From NCBI RefSeq assembly GCF_013111185.1, contig NZ_WVRE01000003.1:124001-188000 (forward strand): a stretch of 64,000 bases of DNA. Direction: 5' to 3'. The stretch comes from Ruegeria sp. HKCCD7303 (GTDB lineage Bacteria; Pseudomonadota; Alphaproteobacteria; Rhodobacterales; Rhodobacteraceae). The notes below the pieces were generated by a model. That model had not been told where the DNA came from. It ran no database searches and worked only from the letters and a program-made list of their open reading frames with translations. The position numbers and the translations under genes were made by a program. Shown here piece after piece: positions 45,192 through 54,277 of the stretch (its first letter is position 1; each line of letters starts with the position of its first letter).

Positions 45192-46058
45192 ATGAATCTC
45201 CGGACCGCACTCCAATGCGCCGGTGTACTCGCGTTTCTAGTTTCGAGTGTCACATATGCAGACGCAACCGAAGTAGAACCGCGCGGCGTGTACAAACGGA
45301 TCAAAGCACCCCAGCCGGGTGAACGCCCCCGCGTGACCGTACAAATCACTGCGGAGGAACATGCAACACAACCTTCTGCGCCCAGCACAGGGGCCGACCT
45401 ATCGGTGCCAGATGTCATTGCGCGCACAGAAGTTGCCCAGCCGATTCCTCCAGAGGCACAAAACAAGCGTAATCCCAAAGGGTCTTATAAAGCTTTCTGG
45501 GACAGGATCTCGCCCGAGATAGGTCAGGGTGGTGCAGGACGTTTAGATGCCGCCATCTCGGCCCTTGCAGCCACGAGTGTGCGGTCTCCCCGACTTCAAA
45601 CCCTGCAGAACATTGCTCAGCAGCAGGGTAAAGAGATTCTGCGCTCGACTGTCGGTACCAATGTCTCACCGGCGCTGGTCTTGGCAGTGATCTCGGTCGA
45701 GTCCGCCGGGCGGGTGGATGCGATCAGCTCTGCCGGAGCGCAGGGGCTCATGCAACTCATGCCCGCCACAGCGGCACGCTTCGGGGTGAAAGACAGCCTT
45801 CAGCCAGCACAGAACATCGCCGGAGGGGTGAAATACCTCAACTGGCTGATGGAAGAGTTCGGGAACGATCCGATTCTGGTATTGGCCGGATACAACGCAG
45901 GTGAAGGTGCAGTGCGTAAACACAGCGGTGTGCCACCCTATACGGAAACCCGGGACTATGTGCCCAAAGTTCTGGCTGCATTCCAGATCGCAAAGGCCTT
46001 GTGTGCCACCCCGCCTGATCTGATTTCTGACGGCTGCGTGTTCCAGACCTCAAACTAA
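45192..46058 (+). CDS. Lytic transglycosylase, SLT domain
   Basis: 288 residues with a signal peptide (MNLRTALQCAGVLAFLVSSVTYADA) and a low-complexity linker. The C-terminal SLT domain (about 155-270) has the catalytic Glu in LAVISVESAGRVDAISSAGAQGLMQLMPATA and the motif LAGYNAGEGAVRKHSGVPPYTET. It cleaves glycan strands of peptidoglycan in the periplasm. Divergent from flp2, it may open the wall for the Tad machine. That link is positional only. Confidence 0.9.
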   Translation: MNLRTALQCAGVLAFLVSSVTYADATEVEPRGVYKRIKAPQPGERPRVTVQITAEEHATQPSAPSTGADLSVPDVIARTEVAQPIPPEAQNKRNPKGSYKAFWDRISPEIGQGGAGRLDAAISALAATSVRSPRLQTLQNIAQQQGKEILRSTVGTNVSPALVLAVISVESAGRVDAISSAGAQGLMQLMPATAARFGVKDSLQPAQNIAGGVKYLNWLMEEFGNDPILVLAGYNAGEGAVRKHSGVPPYTETRDYVPKVLAAFQIAKALCATPPDLISDGCVFQTSN

Positions 46059-46060
46059 AT

Positions 46061-46087
46061 AAGGCCCGCCTCGATTCGGCGGGCCTT
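46061..46087. terminator. Bidirectional terminator
   Basis: A 10-bp stem AAGGCCCGCC (46061-46070) with GGCGGGCCTT (46078-46087), flanked by A-rich and T-rich sequence. It serves the convergent transglycosylase and scoB genes. Confidence 0.88.
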
Positions 46088-46094
46088 TGTTCTT

Positions 46095-46721
46095 TTAAGA
46101 AACAAGTGTCGCTTGTGTTGCTGCGCGCATCTCGTCTTCGCTGACACCATCGGCCAGTTCGACGATCTTCAGGCCGCCTTCGACCACATCCAATACACCG
46201 AGATTGGTGATGATGCGATCGACCACGCCTTTACCTGTCAGGGGTAGGGTGCATTCTTTCAGAACCTTGCTGTCGCCGTGCTTGTTGGTGTGATCCATCA
46301 CTACGATGACACGGCCGACACCCGCGACCAGATCCATTGCTCCACCCATGCCTTTCACCAGCTTGCCTGGAATCATCCAGTTTGCCAGGTCGCCTTTCTC
46401 ATCCACTTCCATGGCGCCCAGAATCGCCGCAGCGATTTTGCCGCCGCGGATCATGGCAAAAGAAGTGGCGCTGTCGAAATAGGCCGTGCGGGACAGTTCC
46501 GTGATCGTCTGCTTGCCTGCATTGATCAGGTCTGGGTCTTCCTCGCCTTCAAACGGGAAGGGCCCCATGCCCAGCATGCCGTTTTCCGATTGCAGGGTGA
46601 TGTCCTTGTCGCCAACATAGTTCGCCACCAGCGTCGGAATGCCGATGCCGAGGTTCACATACATGCCGTCTTCCAGTTCCTCTGCCGCGCGCGCGGCCAT
46701 CTGATTGCGGTCCCAGGGCAT
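46095..46721 (-). CDS. scoB: 3-oxoacid CoA-transferase subunit B
   Basis: 208 residues. The catalytic Glu lies in [29 protein letters not shown] (about residue 45). The N-terminus [32 protein letters not shown] and the Gly-rich [16 protein letters not shown] are typical of ScoB. It moves CoA from succinyl-CoA to acetoacetate, allowing use of ketone bodies or PHB-derived acetoacetate. The scoA stop and scoB start share one base (TAATG), so the two are coupled. Confidence 0.94.
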   Translation of the reverse strand: MPWDRNQMAARAAEELEDGMYVNLGIGIPTLVANYVGDKDITLQSENGMLGMGPFPFEGEEDPDLINAGKQTITELSRTAYFDSATSFAMIRGGKIAAAILGAMEVDEKGDLANWMIPGKLVKGMGGAMDLVAGVGRVIVVMDHTNKHGDSKVLKECTLPLTGKGVVDRIITNLGVLDVVEGGLKIVELADGVSEDEMRAATQATLVS

Positions 46722-47425
46722 TATGCTTCCTCCTTCTTGCGGGTGGTGCGTTGTTCGATGCGCTTTTCGTGCTCGCCCTGAATGATGCGATGCACATAGA
46801 TGCCGGGCAGGTGAATCGAATCCGGGTCAAGTGAGCCGCGCGGAACGATCTCTTCTACTTCGGCTACGCAAATTTTGCCGCAGGTCGCCGCAGGCACATT
46901 GAAATTACGGGCGGTCTTGCGGAACACGAGGTTTCCGGTGTCATCCGCCTTCCACGCCTTAACGATGGCCAGATCGGCGAAGATCCCTTCTTCTAGGATG
47001 TAGGTCTCGCCATTGAAGTCCTTATGTTCCTTGCCATCGGCGATCACCGTGCCCACGCCTGTCTTGGTATAAAAGCCGGGAATACCGGCACCACCTGCGC
47101 GCATCCGCTCGGCCAGGGTTCCCTGCGGGTTGAATTCCAGTTCCAATTCACCGCTCAGATACTGGCGCATGAATTCAGCATTTTCGCCGACATACGAGCT
47201 GATCATCTTTTTGACCTGCTTCGTTTGCAGCAAAATGCCGATTCCAAAATCGTCCACACCGGCATTGTTCGATGCAAAGCTCAGGTCTTTGACGCCAGAC
47301 TCTTTAATAGCTTCGAGCAATAGTTCCGGAATGCCGCACAGGCCAAAGCCGCCCGCGGCAATCAGCATACCATCTGTCAGCACCCCATCGAGCGCTTCAG
47401 AGGCATTGGCATAGATTTTTTTCAT
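46721..47425 (-). CDS. scoA: 3-oxoacid CoA-transferase subunit A
   Basis: 234 residues from ATG 47425 ([12 protein letters not shown]). The glycine-rich CoA-binding region is [19 protein letters not shown] (about 15-33), followed by [15 protein letters not shown] and [17 protein letters not shown] longer frame to 47476 would run through an inverted repeat and is unlikely. First gene of the scoAB pair. Confidence 0.94.
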   Translation of the reverse strand: MKKIYANASEALDGVLTDGMLIAAGGFGLCGIPELLLEAIKESGVKDLSFASNNAGVDDFGIGILLQTKQVKKMISSYVGENAEFMRQYLSGELELEFNPQGTLAERMRAGGAGIPGFYTKTGVGTVIADGKEHKDFNGETYILEEGIFADLAIVKAWKADDTGNLVFRKTARNFNVPAATCGKICVAEVEEIVPRGSLDPDSIHLPGIYVHRIIQGEHEKRIEQRTTRKKEEA

Positions 47426-47434
47426 GGAAAACTC

Positions 47435-47480
47435 CCCCAATGACATGGTGATGGGCAGGTTGTGCCGCCACGTCATGGGG
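47435..47480. promoter_or_regulatory. Imperfect inverted repeat in the scoA leader
   Basis: Arms CCCCAATGACATGG (47435-47448) and CCACGTCATGGGG (47468-47480) pair with one mismatch and one bulge. They lie between the topA stop and the scoA start, so this could be an operator, a topA terminator or both. Confidence 0.4.
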
Positions 47481-47516
47481 AAGTCAATGAAACCAAGGGT
47501 GTGTTGGTATTTCTAC

Positions 47517-50135
47517 CTATTCCGCCGCCTTCTTGGTTGCCTTCTTGGCTGCGGCCTTCTTCTTTGGGGCCGCCTTTTTCTTGGTGCCTTTCTTGGCGGC
47601 GCGTTCATTCACCAGTTCGATGGCCATTTCCTGCGTCACGTCTTCTGGCTTGATGTCCTTGGGAATGGTCGCATTGACCTTTTCCCATTTGACATATGGC
47701 CCATAGCGACCATCCAGAACTTGCATGGCGCCGCCGTCAGGATGTTCGCCCAACTCCTTCAACGGTTTCGCAGCCGCGCGGCGCCCGCGCCCTGGATTGG
47801 CGCGTTTTTCAGCCAGCAACTCGACCGCGCGGTTCATGCCGATTTCGAACACATCGTTGGGGTCTTTGAGATTGGCGTAAACCGGCTTTGCGTCTTCCGG
47901 CAGTTGGTGCATCAGGTAGGGGCCAAACCGCCCGAAATTCGAGCTGATCATGCCACCCTCAGGGTGTTCGCCGATCTGACGTGGCAGAGAGAGCAGCGTC
48001 AGAGCTTTCTCAAGGTCCATGTCATCTTTGCTCCACCCGCGCGGCAAAGAGGCGCGCGGTGGCTTCTTGTTCTCGGGCGTGGGTTCGCCGCGCTGAACGT
48101 AAGGACCGAAACGACCGGACTTCAGCCAGATCTCATCACCCGCATCTTCGCCCAACAAGCGTTCATCCCCTTCGGCACCTTCACCTGCGATGGGACGCGT
48201 ATAGGTGCATTCGGGGTAGTTGCCGCAACCGACGAAACCGCCCGTGCGCGAGGTTTTCAGGTGCAATTGCCCAGTGCCGCACTTCGGGCATATCCGCGGA
48301 TCCGATCCATCCTCACGCGGCGGGTACAGCTGCGGCGCGAGCGCTTCGTCCAGCTTGTCCAGTACTTCGGAAATTCGCAGTTCGGACGTCTCGCCAATTG
48401 CGGCCGAGAAATCGTGCCAGAACTTGCCCAGCAGGTCCTTATAATCGCGGTCCCCTGCGCTGACGTCGTCCAGTTCTTCTTCCAGATTGGCTGTGAATTC
48501 ATAACCCACATATTGACGGAAGAAGTTCAGCAGAAAGATCGTGACGATCCGGCCCTTTTCTTCGGGGATCAGTCGGTTTTTGTCTTTGCGCACATATTCC
48601 CGATCCTGAATCGTGGTCACGATCGAGGCGTAAGTCGAGGGGCGACCGATGCCAAGTTCTTCCATGCGCTTGACCAGTGTGGCTTCGGTATAGCGGGGCG
48701 GAGGCTGCGTGTGGTGCTGCTGCGCCAGAACGGATTCGTTTTCGGACAGGATTGCGGCTTTTTCCTCGGCCTTCGCGAACTGACCTTTCAGTGAGGTTTT
48801 GGCAAAACGCGCCGGATCGCCCTGCATGATCTGCGGCAAGCGCTTTTCGTCGTCGTCGGCTACATCGTCGCGACCTTCTTCATAAACACGCATGAACCCG
48901 TCAAACATGACTACCTGACCAGTGGCGCGCAAGCCGACCTGACCGTCATCGCTGCCGATCTCTACGGTGGTCCGCTCCAGTCGGGCGGCGGCCATCTGAC
49001 AAGCTATGGTGCGTTTCCAGATCAGGTCATAAAGCTTGCGCTGATCCTCATCGGTGACTTTCAGGGCCTTGGCATCGCGTGACATATCCGTTGGGCGGAT
49101 ACATTCGTGCGCTTCCTGTGCGTTCTTGGCCTTGTTCTTGTACATGCGCGGGCTGTCCGGCACATATTCGGCGCCATAGCGCTCCGCGATTGTATCGCGG
49201 GTGGCGGCCACGGCCTCGGGGGCCATATCGATACCGTCGGTCCGCATGTAGGTAATGTAGCCAGCCTCATATAGCCGCTGCGCCACCTGCATCGCGTGGC
49301 GCGCACCCATGCCGAACTTGCGGCTGGCCTCTTGCTGCAAGGTTGATGTCATGAACGGCGCGCTGGGGTTGCGTGCTGCCGGTTTCGCCTCGACCGAGGT
49401 GACGCTGAGCGCCCGACTTGTGATAGCCTGAACCGCCAGCTCCGCCTGTGTGGCGTTGGCCAGATCGTGCTTGTCCAGTTTCTTGCCGGCCAGAGTAACC
49501 AGCCGCGCCTCATAGGTCTGGCCGCGCGGTGTTTCGAAAAGCGCCTTAACCGACCAGTATTCGACCGGCTTGAACGCTTCGATCTCCATCTCGCGTTCGA
49601 CGATCAGGCGCAGACAGACGGATTGCACGCGACCGGCGGACTTTGCACCGGGCAGCTTGCGCCAAAGGACGGGAGAAAGGTTGAAGCCCACCAGATAGTC
49701 CAGCGCACGGCGGGCCAGATAGGCCTCGACCAGCGGCATGTCGACCTGACGCGGGTTCTGCATCGCCTGGGTGACGGCTTCTTTGGTGATGGCGTTGAAC
49801 GTTACGCGGCTGACCGGCGTATCTTTCTTGATCGAACGGCGCTTGGTCAGAGCTTCTTGCAAGTGCCAGCTGATCGCCTCGCCCTCACGATCAGGGTCAG
49901 TGGCGAGGATCAGTGCGTTATCTTCTTTCAGGGCATCGGCGATGGCTTTGACATGTTTGCGGCTGTCATTGCCAACTTCCCATTTCATGGAAAACTCATG
50001 CTCGGGATCGACCGACCCATCCTTTGGTGGAAGGTCCCGAACATGGCCGTAAGAGGCCAAAACTGTGTAGTCGGGGCCGAGATATTTATTGATTGTTTTT
50101 GCTTTGGCCGGAGATTCTACAACAACTACAGGCAT
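47517..50135 (-). CDS. topA: DNA topoisomerase I
   Basis: Type IA enzyme that relaxes negative supercoils. The 872-residue protein has an N-terminal TOPRIM domain (VVVVESPAKAKTINKYLG... with LATDPDREGEAISWHL near residue 110), the active-site Tyr in YITYMRTDGIDM near 295, and zinc-finger remnants (CPKCGTGQLHLKTSRTGGFVGCGNYPEC near 590). Several C-terminal repeat domains with FGPY(V/L) motifs follow. It ends in a Lys/Ala-rich basic tail that resembles histone-like DNA-binding tails. Confidence 0.97.
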   Translation of the reverse strand: MPVVVVESPAKAKTINKYLGPDYTVLASYGHVRDLPPKDGSVDPEHEFSMKWEVGNDSRKHVKAIADALKEDNALILATDPDREGEAISWHLQEALTKRRSIKKDTPVSRVTFNAITKEAVTQAMQNPRQVDMPLVEAYLARRALDYLVGFNLSPVLWRKLPGAKSAGRVQSVCLRLIVEREMEIEAFKPVEYWSVKALFETPRGQTYEARLVTLAGKKLDKHDLANATQAELAVQAITSRALSVTSVEAKPAARNPSAPFMTSTLQQEASRKFGMGARHAMQVAQRLYEAGYITYMRTDGIDMAPEAVAATRDTIAERYGAEYVPDSPRMYKNKAKNAQEAHECIRPTDMSRDAKALKVTDEDQRKLYDLIWKRTIACQMAAARLERTTVEIGSDDGQVGLRATGQVVMFDGFMRVYEEGRDDVADDDEKRLPQIMQGDPARFAKTSLKGQFAKAEEKAAILSENESVLAQQHHTQPPPRYTEATLVKRMEELGIGRPSTYASIVTTIQDREYVRKDKNRLIPEEKGRIVTIFLLNFFRQYVGYEFTANLEEELDDVSAGDRDYKDLLGKFWHDFSAAIGETSELRISEVLDKLDEALAPQLYPPREDGSDPRICPKCGTGQLHLKTSRTGGFVGCGNYPECTYTRPIAGEGAEGDERLLGEDAGDEIWLKSGRFGPYVQRGEPTPENKKPPRASLPRGWSKDDMDLEKALTLLSLPRQIGEHPEGGMISSNFGRFGPYLMHQLPEDAKPVYANLKDPNDVFEIGMNRAVELLAEKRANPGRGRRAAAKPLKELGEHPDGGAMQVLDGRYGPYVKWEKVNATIPKDIKPEDVTQEMAIELVNERAAKKGTKKKAAPKKKAAAKKATKKAAE

Positions 50136-50315
50136 TTAAGGGGAAACCTCGCTCGACGAATTTGGCGCCTTCTATGGTGGAGCAAAATGTGTGGGGCAAG
50201 CGGGAATTGTCAATGCGTTCCTTTTGCAGGTCGAAAAACGCCTTAATTTCAGGTCATTATTCAAGGTGCCGTGTCTCTGGAAGGGCCGACACCATGTTTC
50301 ATGGAAGTGGTTCGA

Positions 50316-51440
50316 TCAGCCTGCCAGGGACAATAGACCCCCGGGCTGGCGCTGGATTCGTCCATCCAGTTCCAGATCGACCAATGCGGGGCCAAGCTCG
50401 CCAGCCGATGCCGCGATGTCTCGCAGCAACTGGTCTTCCGCGATGGGTGAGGGGCCAAGTCGTTCAAGGATTTGAATGTGTAAGTCTTGGGCAGGGTGTG
50501 CGACCGGGGTAGGTAGCTGCTGGGGGCGGTGTGAAGGCAGGTTGTCCTTGTGAGGCAAGGCTTCAACCACGTCCTCCGCGGACCGGACCAAGATAGCCCC
50601 ATCCCGAATCAACAGATTGCACCCGGCGGCCCGCGCATCGAAGGGGTGGCCGGGTACGGCCAGAACCTCGCGCCCCTGATCCAAGGCATCGCGTGCCGTG
50701 ATCAGGCTGCCAGACTTAGCTGCGGCTTCGACCACGACAACAGCTTGCGCAAGGCCAGAGATGATCCTATTTCGGCGCGGAAAGTGCCGAGCCTGCGGTG
50801 TCACGCCCATCGGTTGTTCCGACACGCGCAACCCGTTGGACGCGATGTCATGAGCCAGCTCTGTATTCTCGACTGGATAGACGACATCCACGCCGCCGGC
50901 CATGACGGCAATGGTGCCGGATGTAAGGCTCGCGATATGTGCCGCCGTATCAATGCCGCGCGCCAGGCCTGAGACAATCACATAGCCTTTGCTGCCCAAG
51001 TCAGTCGCCAAACCCCGGGCCATTCGAGCACCGAGCGAAGAACAATTCCGTGCACCAACCATTGCAACCGCAGGTTTTTGCAAGAGAGACACGTCACCGA
51101 TTGCCCAAAGCATAGGGGGCGCATCATTCAGATCATTCAGAGCTGCTGGGAAATCAGCGGACCCAAGGCACAAAAGCCGCGCATTTGCGGCTTTTGCGGC
51201 CTTGAGCTCCGCCTCAATCACGCCGGGGGGGCAGATTTCATACCCTTCTATTCCGGCAGCGCGTGCCATTTCCGGCAACGCGGCCAGCGCGTTCTGCGCC
51301 GAGCCATGTTCCCGCAGAAGCCGACGAAACGTCGCCGGACCGACCTTGCGAGAACGCAAAAGGCGAAGCCACGAAAACCGGTCCTCTTCCGTGGTGGGTG
51401 GGAGTGGGGGGTGATTGGAAGAAAGCTGCTCTTCGGTCAT
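50316..51440 (-). CDS. dprA: DNA processing protein DprA
   Basis: 374 residues: an N-terminal SAM-like domain, a Rossmann-type DprA core with VAMVGARNCSSLGARMARGLA and VIVSGLARGIDTAAH near residue 160, AVMAGGVDVVYP near 185, and a C-terminal winged helix (ILERLGPSPIAEDQLLRDI). It binds incoming single-stranded DNA and loads RecA in transformation. The 180 bases between it and topA hold no gene I can support. Confidence 0.94.
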   Translation of the reverse strand: MTEEQLSSNHPPLPPTTEEDRFSWLRLLRSRKVGPATFRRLLREHGSAQNALAALPEMARAAGIEGYEICPPGVIEAELKAAKAANARLLCLGSADFPAALNDLNDAPPMLWAIGDVSLLQKPAVAMVGARNCSSLGARMARGLATDLGSKGYVIVSGLARGIDTAAHIASLTSGTIAVMAGGVDVVYPVENTELAHDIASNGLRVSEQPMGVTPQARHFPRRNRIISGLAQAVVVVEAAAKSGSLITARDALDQGREVLAVPGHPFDARAAGCNLLIRDGAILVRSAEDVVEALPHKDNLPSHRPQQLPTPVAHPAQDLHIQILERLGPSPIAEDQLLRDIAASAGELGPALVDLELDGRIQRQPGGLLSLAG

Positions 51441-51629
51441 CCGTTGCTCCGCCTTGTTGCAAAACTGGTTTACAGGCGGGCGGGTTAACAGCTTGTAAAT
51501 CGTGGAAAATTAGATGTGTTTTTGTTCGAACTTGTTCTATCCAGCAGAAGCATGCTTATGAAATAAAAGGAAAAATAAAAATCGGCCTTTTTGATGCAAA
51601 GGGATTTTCAACTGTTTGGGCGCTTTACG

Positions 51630-51659
51630 CATGGGCGCAAGGTTAACCATGCGCCCGTG
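51630..51659 (-). terminator. Hairpin after tldD, possible terminator
   Basis: A 10-bp stem with one G-T pair (51630-51639 with 51650-51659), and the loop contains the palindrome GGTTAACC. It lies 20 bases past the tldD stop. No T tract follows on the minus strand. The rest of the dprA-tldD gap is AT-rich and shows nothing I can name. Confidence 0.4.
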
Positions 51660-51678
51660 TAACTTGGTCTTTTGCGAC

Positions 51679-53100
51679 TCAGGTTGCCGACCCCCCAACT
51701 GTCAGTCCATCCATCAGAACGGTGGGTTGTCCGACGCCCACCGGCACCCATTGCCCGTCCTTGCCGCAGGTGCCCATACCGGGATCCAGCGCCATGTCGT
51801 TGCCAAGCCCCCGGATCCGTTTCAAAGCGGATGGCCCATCGCCAATCAGCGTCGCGCCTTTGACCGGGGCGCCGATTTTTCCGTTTTCAACGCGATAGGC
51901 TTCGGTGCAGGAGAAGACGAACTTGCCATTGGTGATGTCCACCTGACCGCCGCCGAATCCCACGGCCCAGATGCCGTCTTTGATATCTGCGACCAAGGCC
52001 GCTGGGTCGGACTCGCCACCCAGCATGATTGTATTGGTCATGCGCGGCATCGGCTTGTGCGCATAGCTTTGCCGCCGCCCGTTGCCTGTGGGCGCAACGC
52101 CCATCAGACGCGCGTTCTGACGGTCTTGCATATATCCGGTGAGGATGCCGTCTTCTATCAGCACCGTACGTGAGCTGGGCGTGCCCTCATCGTCTACAGT
52201 GATCGAGCCGCGCCGGTCAGCGATCGTGCCATCATCGACCACGGTTACGCCTTTTGAAGCGACCTGTTGCCCCATCAGACCGGCGAAGGCAGAACTTCCT
52301 TTGCGGTTGAAATCCCCTTCCAACCCGTGGCCGATGGCCTCGTGGAGCAAAATCCCGGGCCAGCCGGGGCCAAGCGCCACCTCCATCACACCCGCGGGAG
52401 CCGGGATCGCGTCCAGATTGACCAGCGCAATGCGCAAGGCTTCGCGGGCCTTGGCCTGCCAGTCTGCCGGATCAATCAATCCGCTCAGGCCCACGCGACC
52501 GCCGCCACCCGCCGAACCGCTTTCGCGGCGTCCATTTTGTTCCACGATCACTGAAACATTCACGCGTGTCATCGGGCGAACATCGCGCACCATCACTCCA
52601 TCAGGTCGCAGTATTTCGACCTCCTGAGTGGCGGCCGAGATCATTGCGCTGACCTGAACAACGCGTGAATCCAGATCGCGGGCAAATGCATCAATCTCGC
52701 GCAGGGTTTCGATCTTGACAGGAAACGCGGCAGAATCGATGGGATCTTCGTCGGTATAAAGACGTGTGTTGGTGGATCGAGGTGCTTCGGCAAGGGTTCC
52801 GCCGCCATCCCCAACGGCCAGCCGCGCGGTCTCGGCTGCCCGTTTCAGCGCGGGGATGGAAACATCAGTAGAATGTGCATAACCAGCGACTTCCCCTTGA
52901 ACCGCGCGCAGGCCAAATCCTTCGGAAGCGTCGTAAGATGCGGTGCGCAGCCGACCGTCATCAAACACCAGTGACTCGGATTTTCGACGTTCGACAAACA
53001 GTTCTCCGTCCTCGGCCCCAGCGGTCGCCGATTGCAATACAGACAGCGCTTCGTCATGCGCAAGAGCGCTTTCAAAGGGGCGAAATGGGGCGTCGGACAT
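51679..53100 (-). CDS. tldD: Metalloprotease TldD
   Basis: 473 residues from ATG 53100. The zinc motif HEAIGHGLEGDFNRKGSSAF (HExxxH type, near residue 255) and the Gly-rich C-terminal segment are characteristic of TldD. It works as a TldD/TldE heterodimer in peptide or toxin-antitoxin processing. The tldE partner (pmbA) is not in the window. It is divergent from ctaC, with an FNR box 20 bases before its start. Confidence 0.95.
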   Translation of the reverse strand: MSDAPFRPFESALAHDEALSVLQSATAGAEDGELFVERRKSESLVFDDGRLRTASYDASEGFGLRAVQGEVAGYAHSTDVSIPALKRAAETARLAVGDGGGTLAEAPRSTNTRLYTDEDPIDSAAFPVKIETLREIDAFARDLDSRVVQVSAMISAATQEVEILRPDGVMVRDVRPMTRVNVSVIVEQNGRRESGSAGGGGRVGLSGLIDPADWQAKAREALRIALVNLDAIPAPAGVMEVALGPGWPGILLHEAIGHGLEGDFNRKGSSAFAGLMGQQVASKGVTVVDDGTIADRRGSITVDDEGTPSSRTVLIEDGILTGYMQDRQNARLMGVAPTGNGRRQSYAHKPMPRMTNTIMLGGESDPAALVADIKDGIWAVGFGGGQVDITNGKFVFSCTEAYRVENGKIGAPVKGATLIGDGPSALKRIRGLGNDMALDPGMGTCGKDGQWVPVGVGQPTVLMDGLTVGGSAT

Positions 53101-53119
53101 GAGTTGTGACCTTTCGGGT

Positions 53120-53133
53120 TTGATCCAGATCAA
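53120..53133. promoter_or_regulatory. FNR/FnrL-type box between tldD and ctaC
   Basis: TTGATCCAGATCAA is an exact match to TTGAT-N4-ATCAA and extends to a 16-base palindrome. It is 144 bases before ctaC and 20 before tldD. FnrL controls respiratory genes by oxygen in Rhodobacteraceae. Confidence 0.75.
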
Positions 53134-53276
53134 AAATAGCGTCTGTTTGACGCAAGCATTTTGCTTTATCTACCCGACGGAATATGGTTTTTAACGCGGC
53201 CAAAGACAACGGGAGAGGTGCGACCGATTCACACCTTTTCGCCAGGGACGCAAAGATCAAACGATCAGGACAGAAA

Positions 53277-54188
53277 ATGAAGAATGCTTTGATGCTTTCA
53301 GGGTTTATGACAGCCCTCTCCAGCCTTCCCGCCATGGCTCAGGAGCTAGAGATTATTGGCAAGCCGGTCGACGGCGGTATGGGCTTCCAGCCTGCGGCCA
53401 CAAGCTTGGCCGATGGAATTCAGCGGCTGGACACAATGATTCTGGTGATCATCACCGTGATCTGTCTGTTTGTTGCGGCCCTGCTGCTTTACTGCATCGT
53501 GCGTTACAACCAGCGCGCAAACCCGACACCGGCTCGGTTCTCGCACTATACCCCGGTCGAGATTGCCTGGACCCTCGGTCCGATCCTGATTCTGGTCTTC
53601 ATTGGTGCGTTCTCGCTGCCGGTTCTGTTCAAGCAACAGGAAATTCCAGAAGGTGACATCACCATCAAAGTCGTCGGCAACCAGTGGTACTGGACTTACG
53701 AATATGTTGATCACGATTTTGCCTTCGACAGCTATCTTCTGGGCCACCCGGCAACTCTGGATGAAGGTGCGCGCCCAGCAGATGCGGACGTGACCCCGTT
53801 TGTTCTGGATGACGCCATGCGTGCCAAGCTGGCCGATGCCGGGTACAGCGATGACGAATGGCTGTTGGCCACCGACACCGCGGTTGTCGTACCTGTCGGC
53901 AAGGTCATCGTGATGCAGGTTACCGCCTCTGACGTGATCCATTCCTGGACCATTCCGTCCTTTGGCGTGAAGCAGGACGGTGTGCCCGGACGTCTGGCCG
54001 AACTGTGGTTCGAAGCCGAGAAAGAGGGCGTCTACTTCGGTCAGTGTTCTGAACTTTGCGGCAAAGACCACGCTTATATGCCGATCACTGTCAAAGTGGT
54101 CAGCCAGGAAGCCTACGACGAATGGCTGCAGGGCGCGATCGATGAATATGCGGGTCTGCCGCAAAACTATCAGGTTGCCTCGAACTAA
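53277..54188 (+). CDS. ctaC: Cytochrome c oxidase subunit II (aa3 type)
   Basis: 303 residues from ATG 53277. A signal peptide ([21 protein letters not shown]) precedes two membrane helices ([22 protein letters not shown] and [21 protein letters not shown]) and the periplasmic cupredoxin domain. The CuA site [12 protein letters not shown] has ligands Cys257, Cys261, His265 and Met268, with the first His in [13 protein letters not shown]. It accepts electrons from cytochrome c. It heads the ctaC-ctaB-coxF-ctaG-ctaE-surf1 operon. ctaD (subunit I) is not in the window. Confidence 0.96.
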   Translation: MKNALMLSGFMTALSSLPAMAQELEIIGKPVDGGMGFQPAATSLADGIQRLDTMILVIITVICLFVAALLLYCIVRYNQRANPTPARFSHYTPVEIAWTLGPILILVFIGAFSLPVLFKQQEIPEGDITIKVVGNQWYWTYEYVDHDFAFDSYLLGHPATLDEGARPADADVTPFVLDDAMRAKLADAGYSDDEWLLATDTAVVVPVGKVIVMQVTASDVIHSWTIPSFGVKQDGVPGRLAELWFEAEKEGVYFGQCSELCGKDHAYMPITVKVVSQEAYDEWLQGAIDEYAGLPQNYQVASN

Positions 54189-54277
54189 TCGAAGCGACAT
54201 GGGCGGGGTAGACCCAGCCTAAGACATGACGCAGGCTGCGCGCGTGATCGCGCAGCTTTCGCCCAAAGGGACCGGAA

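Noticed and set aside
47424..48794. Plus-strand open frame of 456 codons opposite topA and scoA start
   Set aside because: Antisense shadow of topA. The sense proteins are both clearly recognised.
51520..51545. GTTC-GAACTT-GTTC near dprA as a LexA box
   Set aside because: The half-sites are six bases apart, not seven. dprA starts 80 bases away in the opposite orientation, and nothing else supports SOS control.
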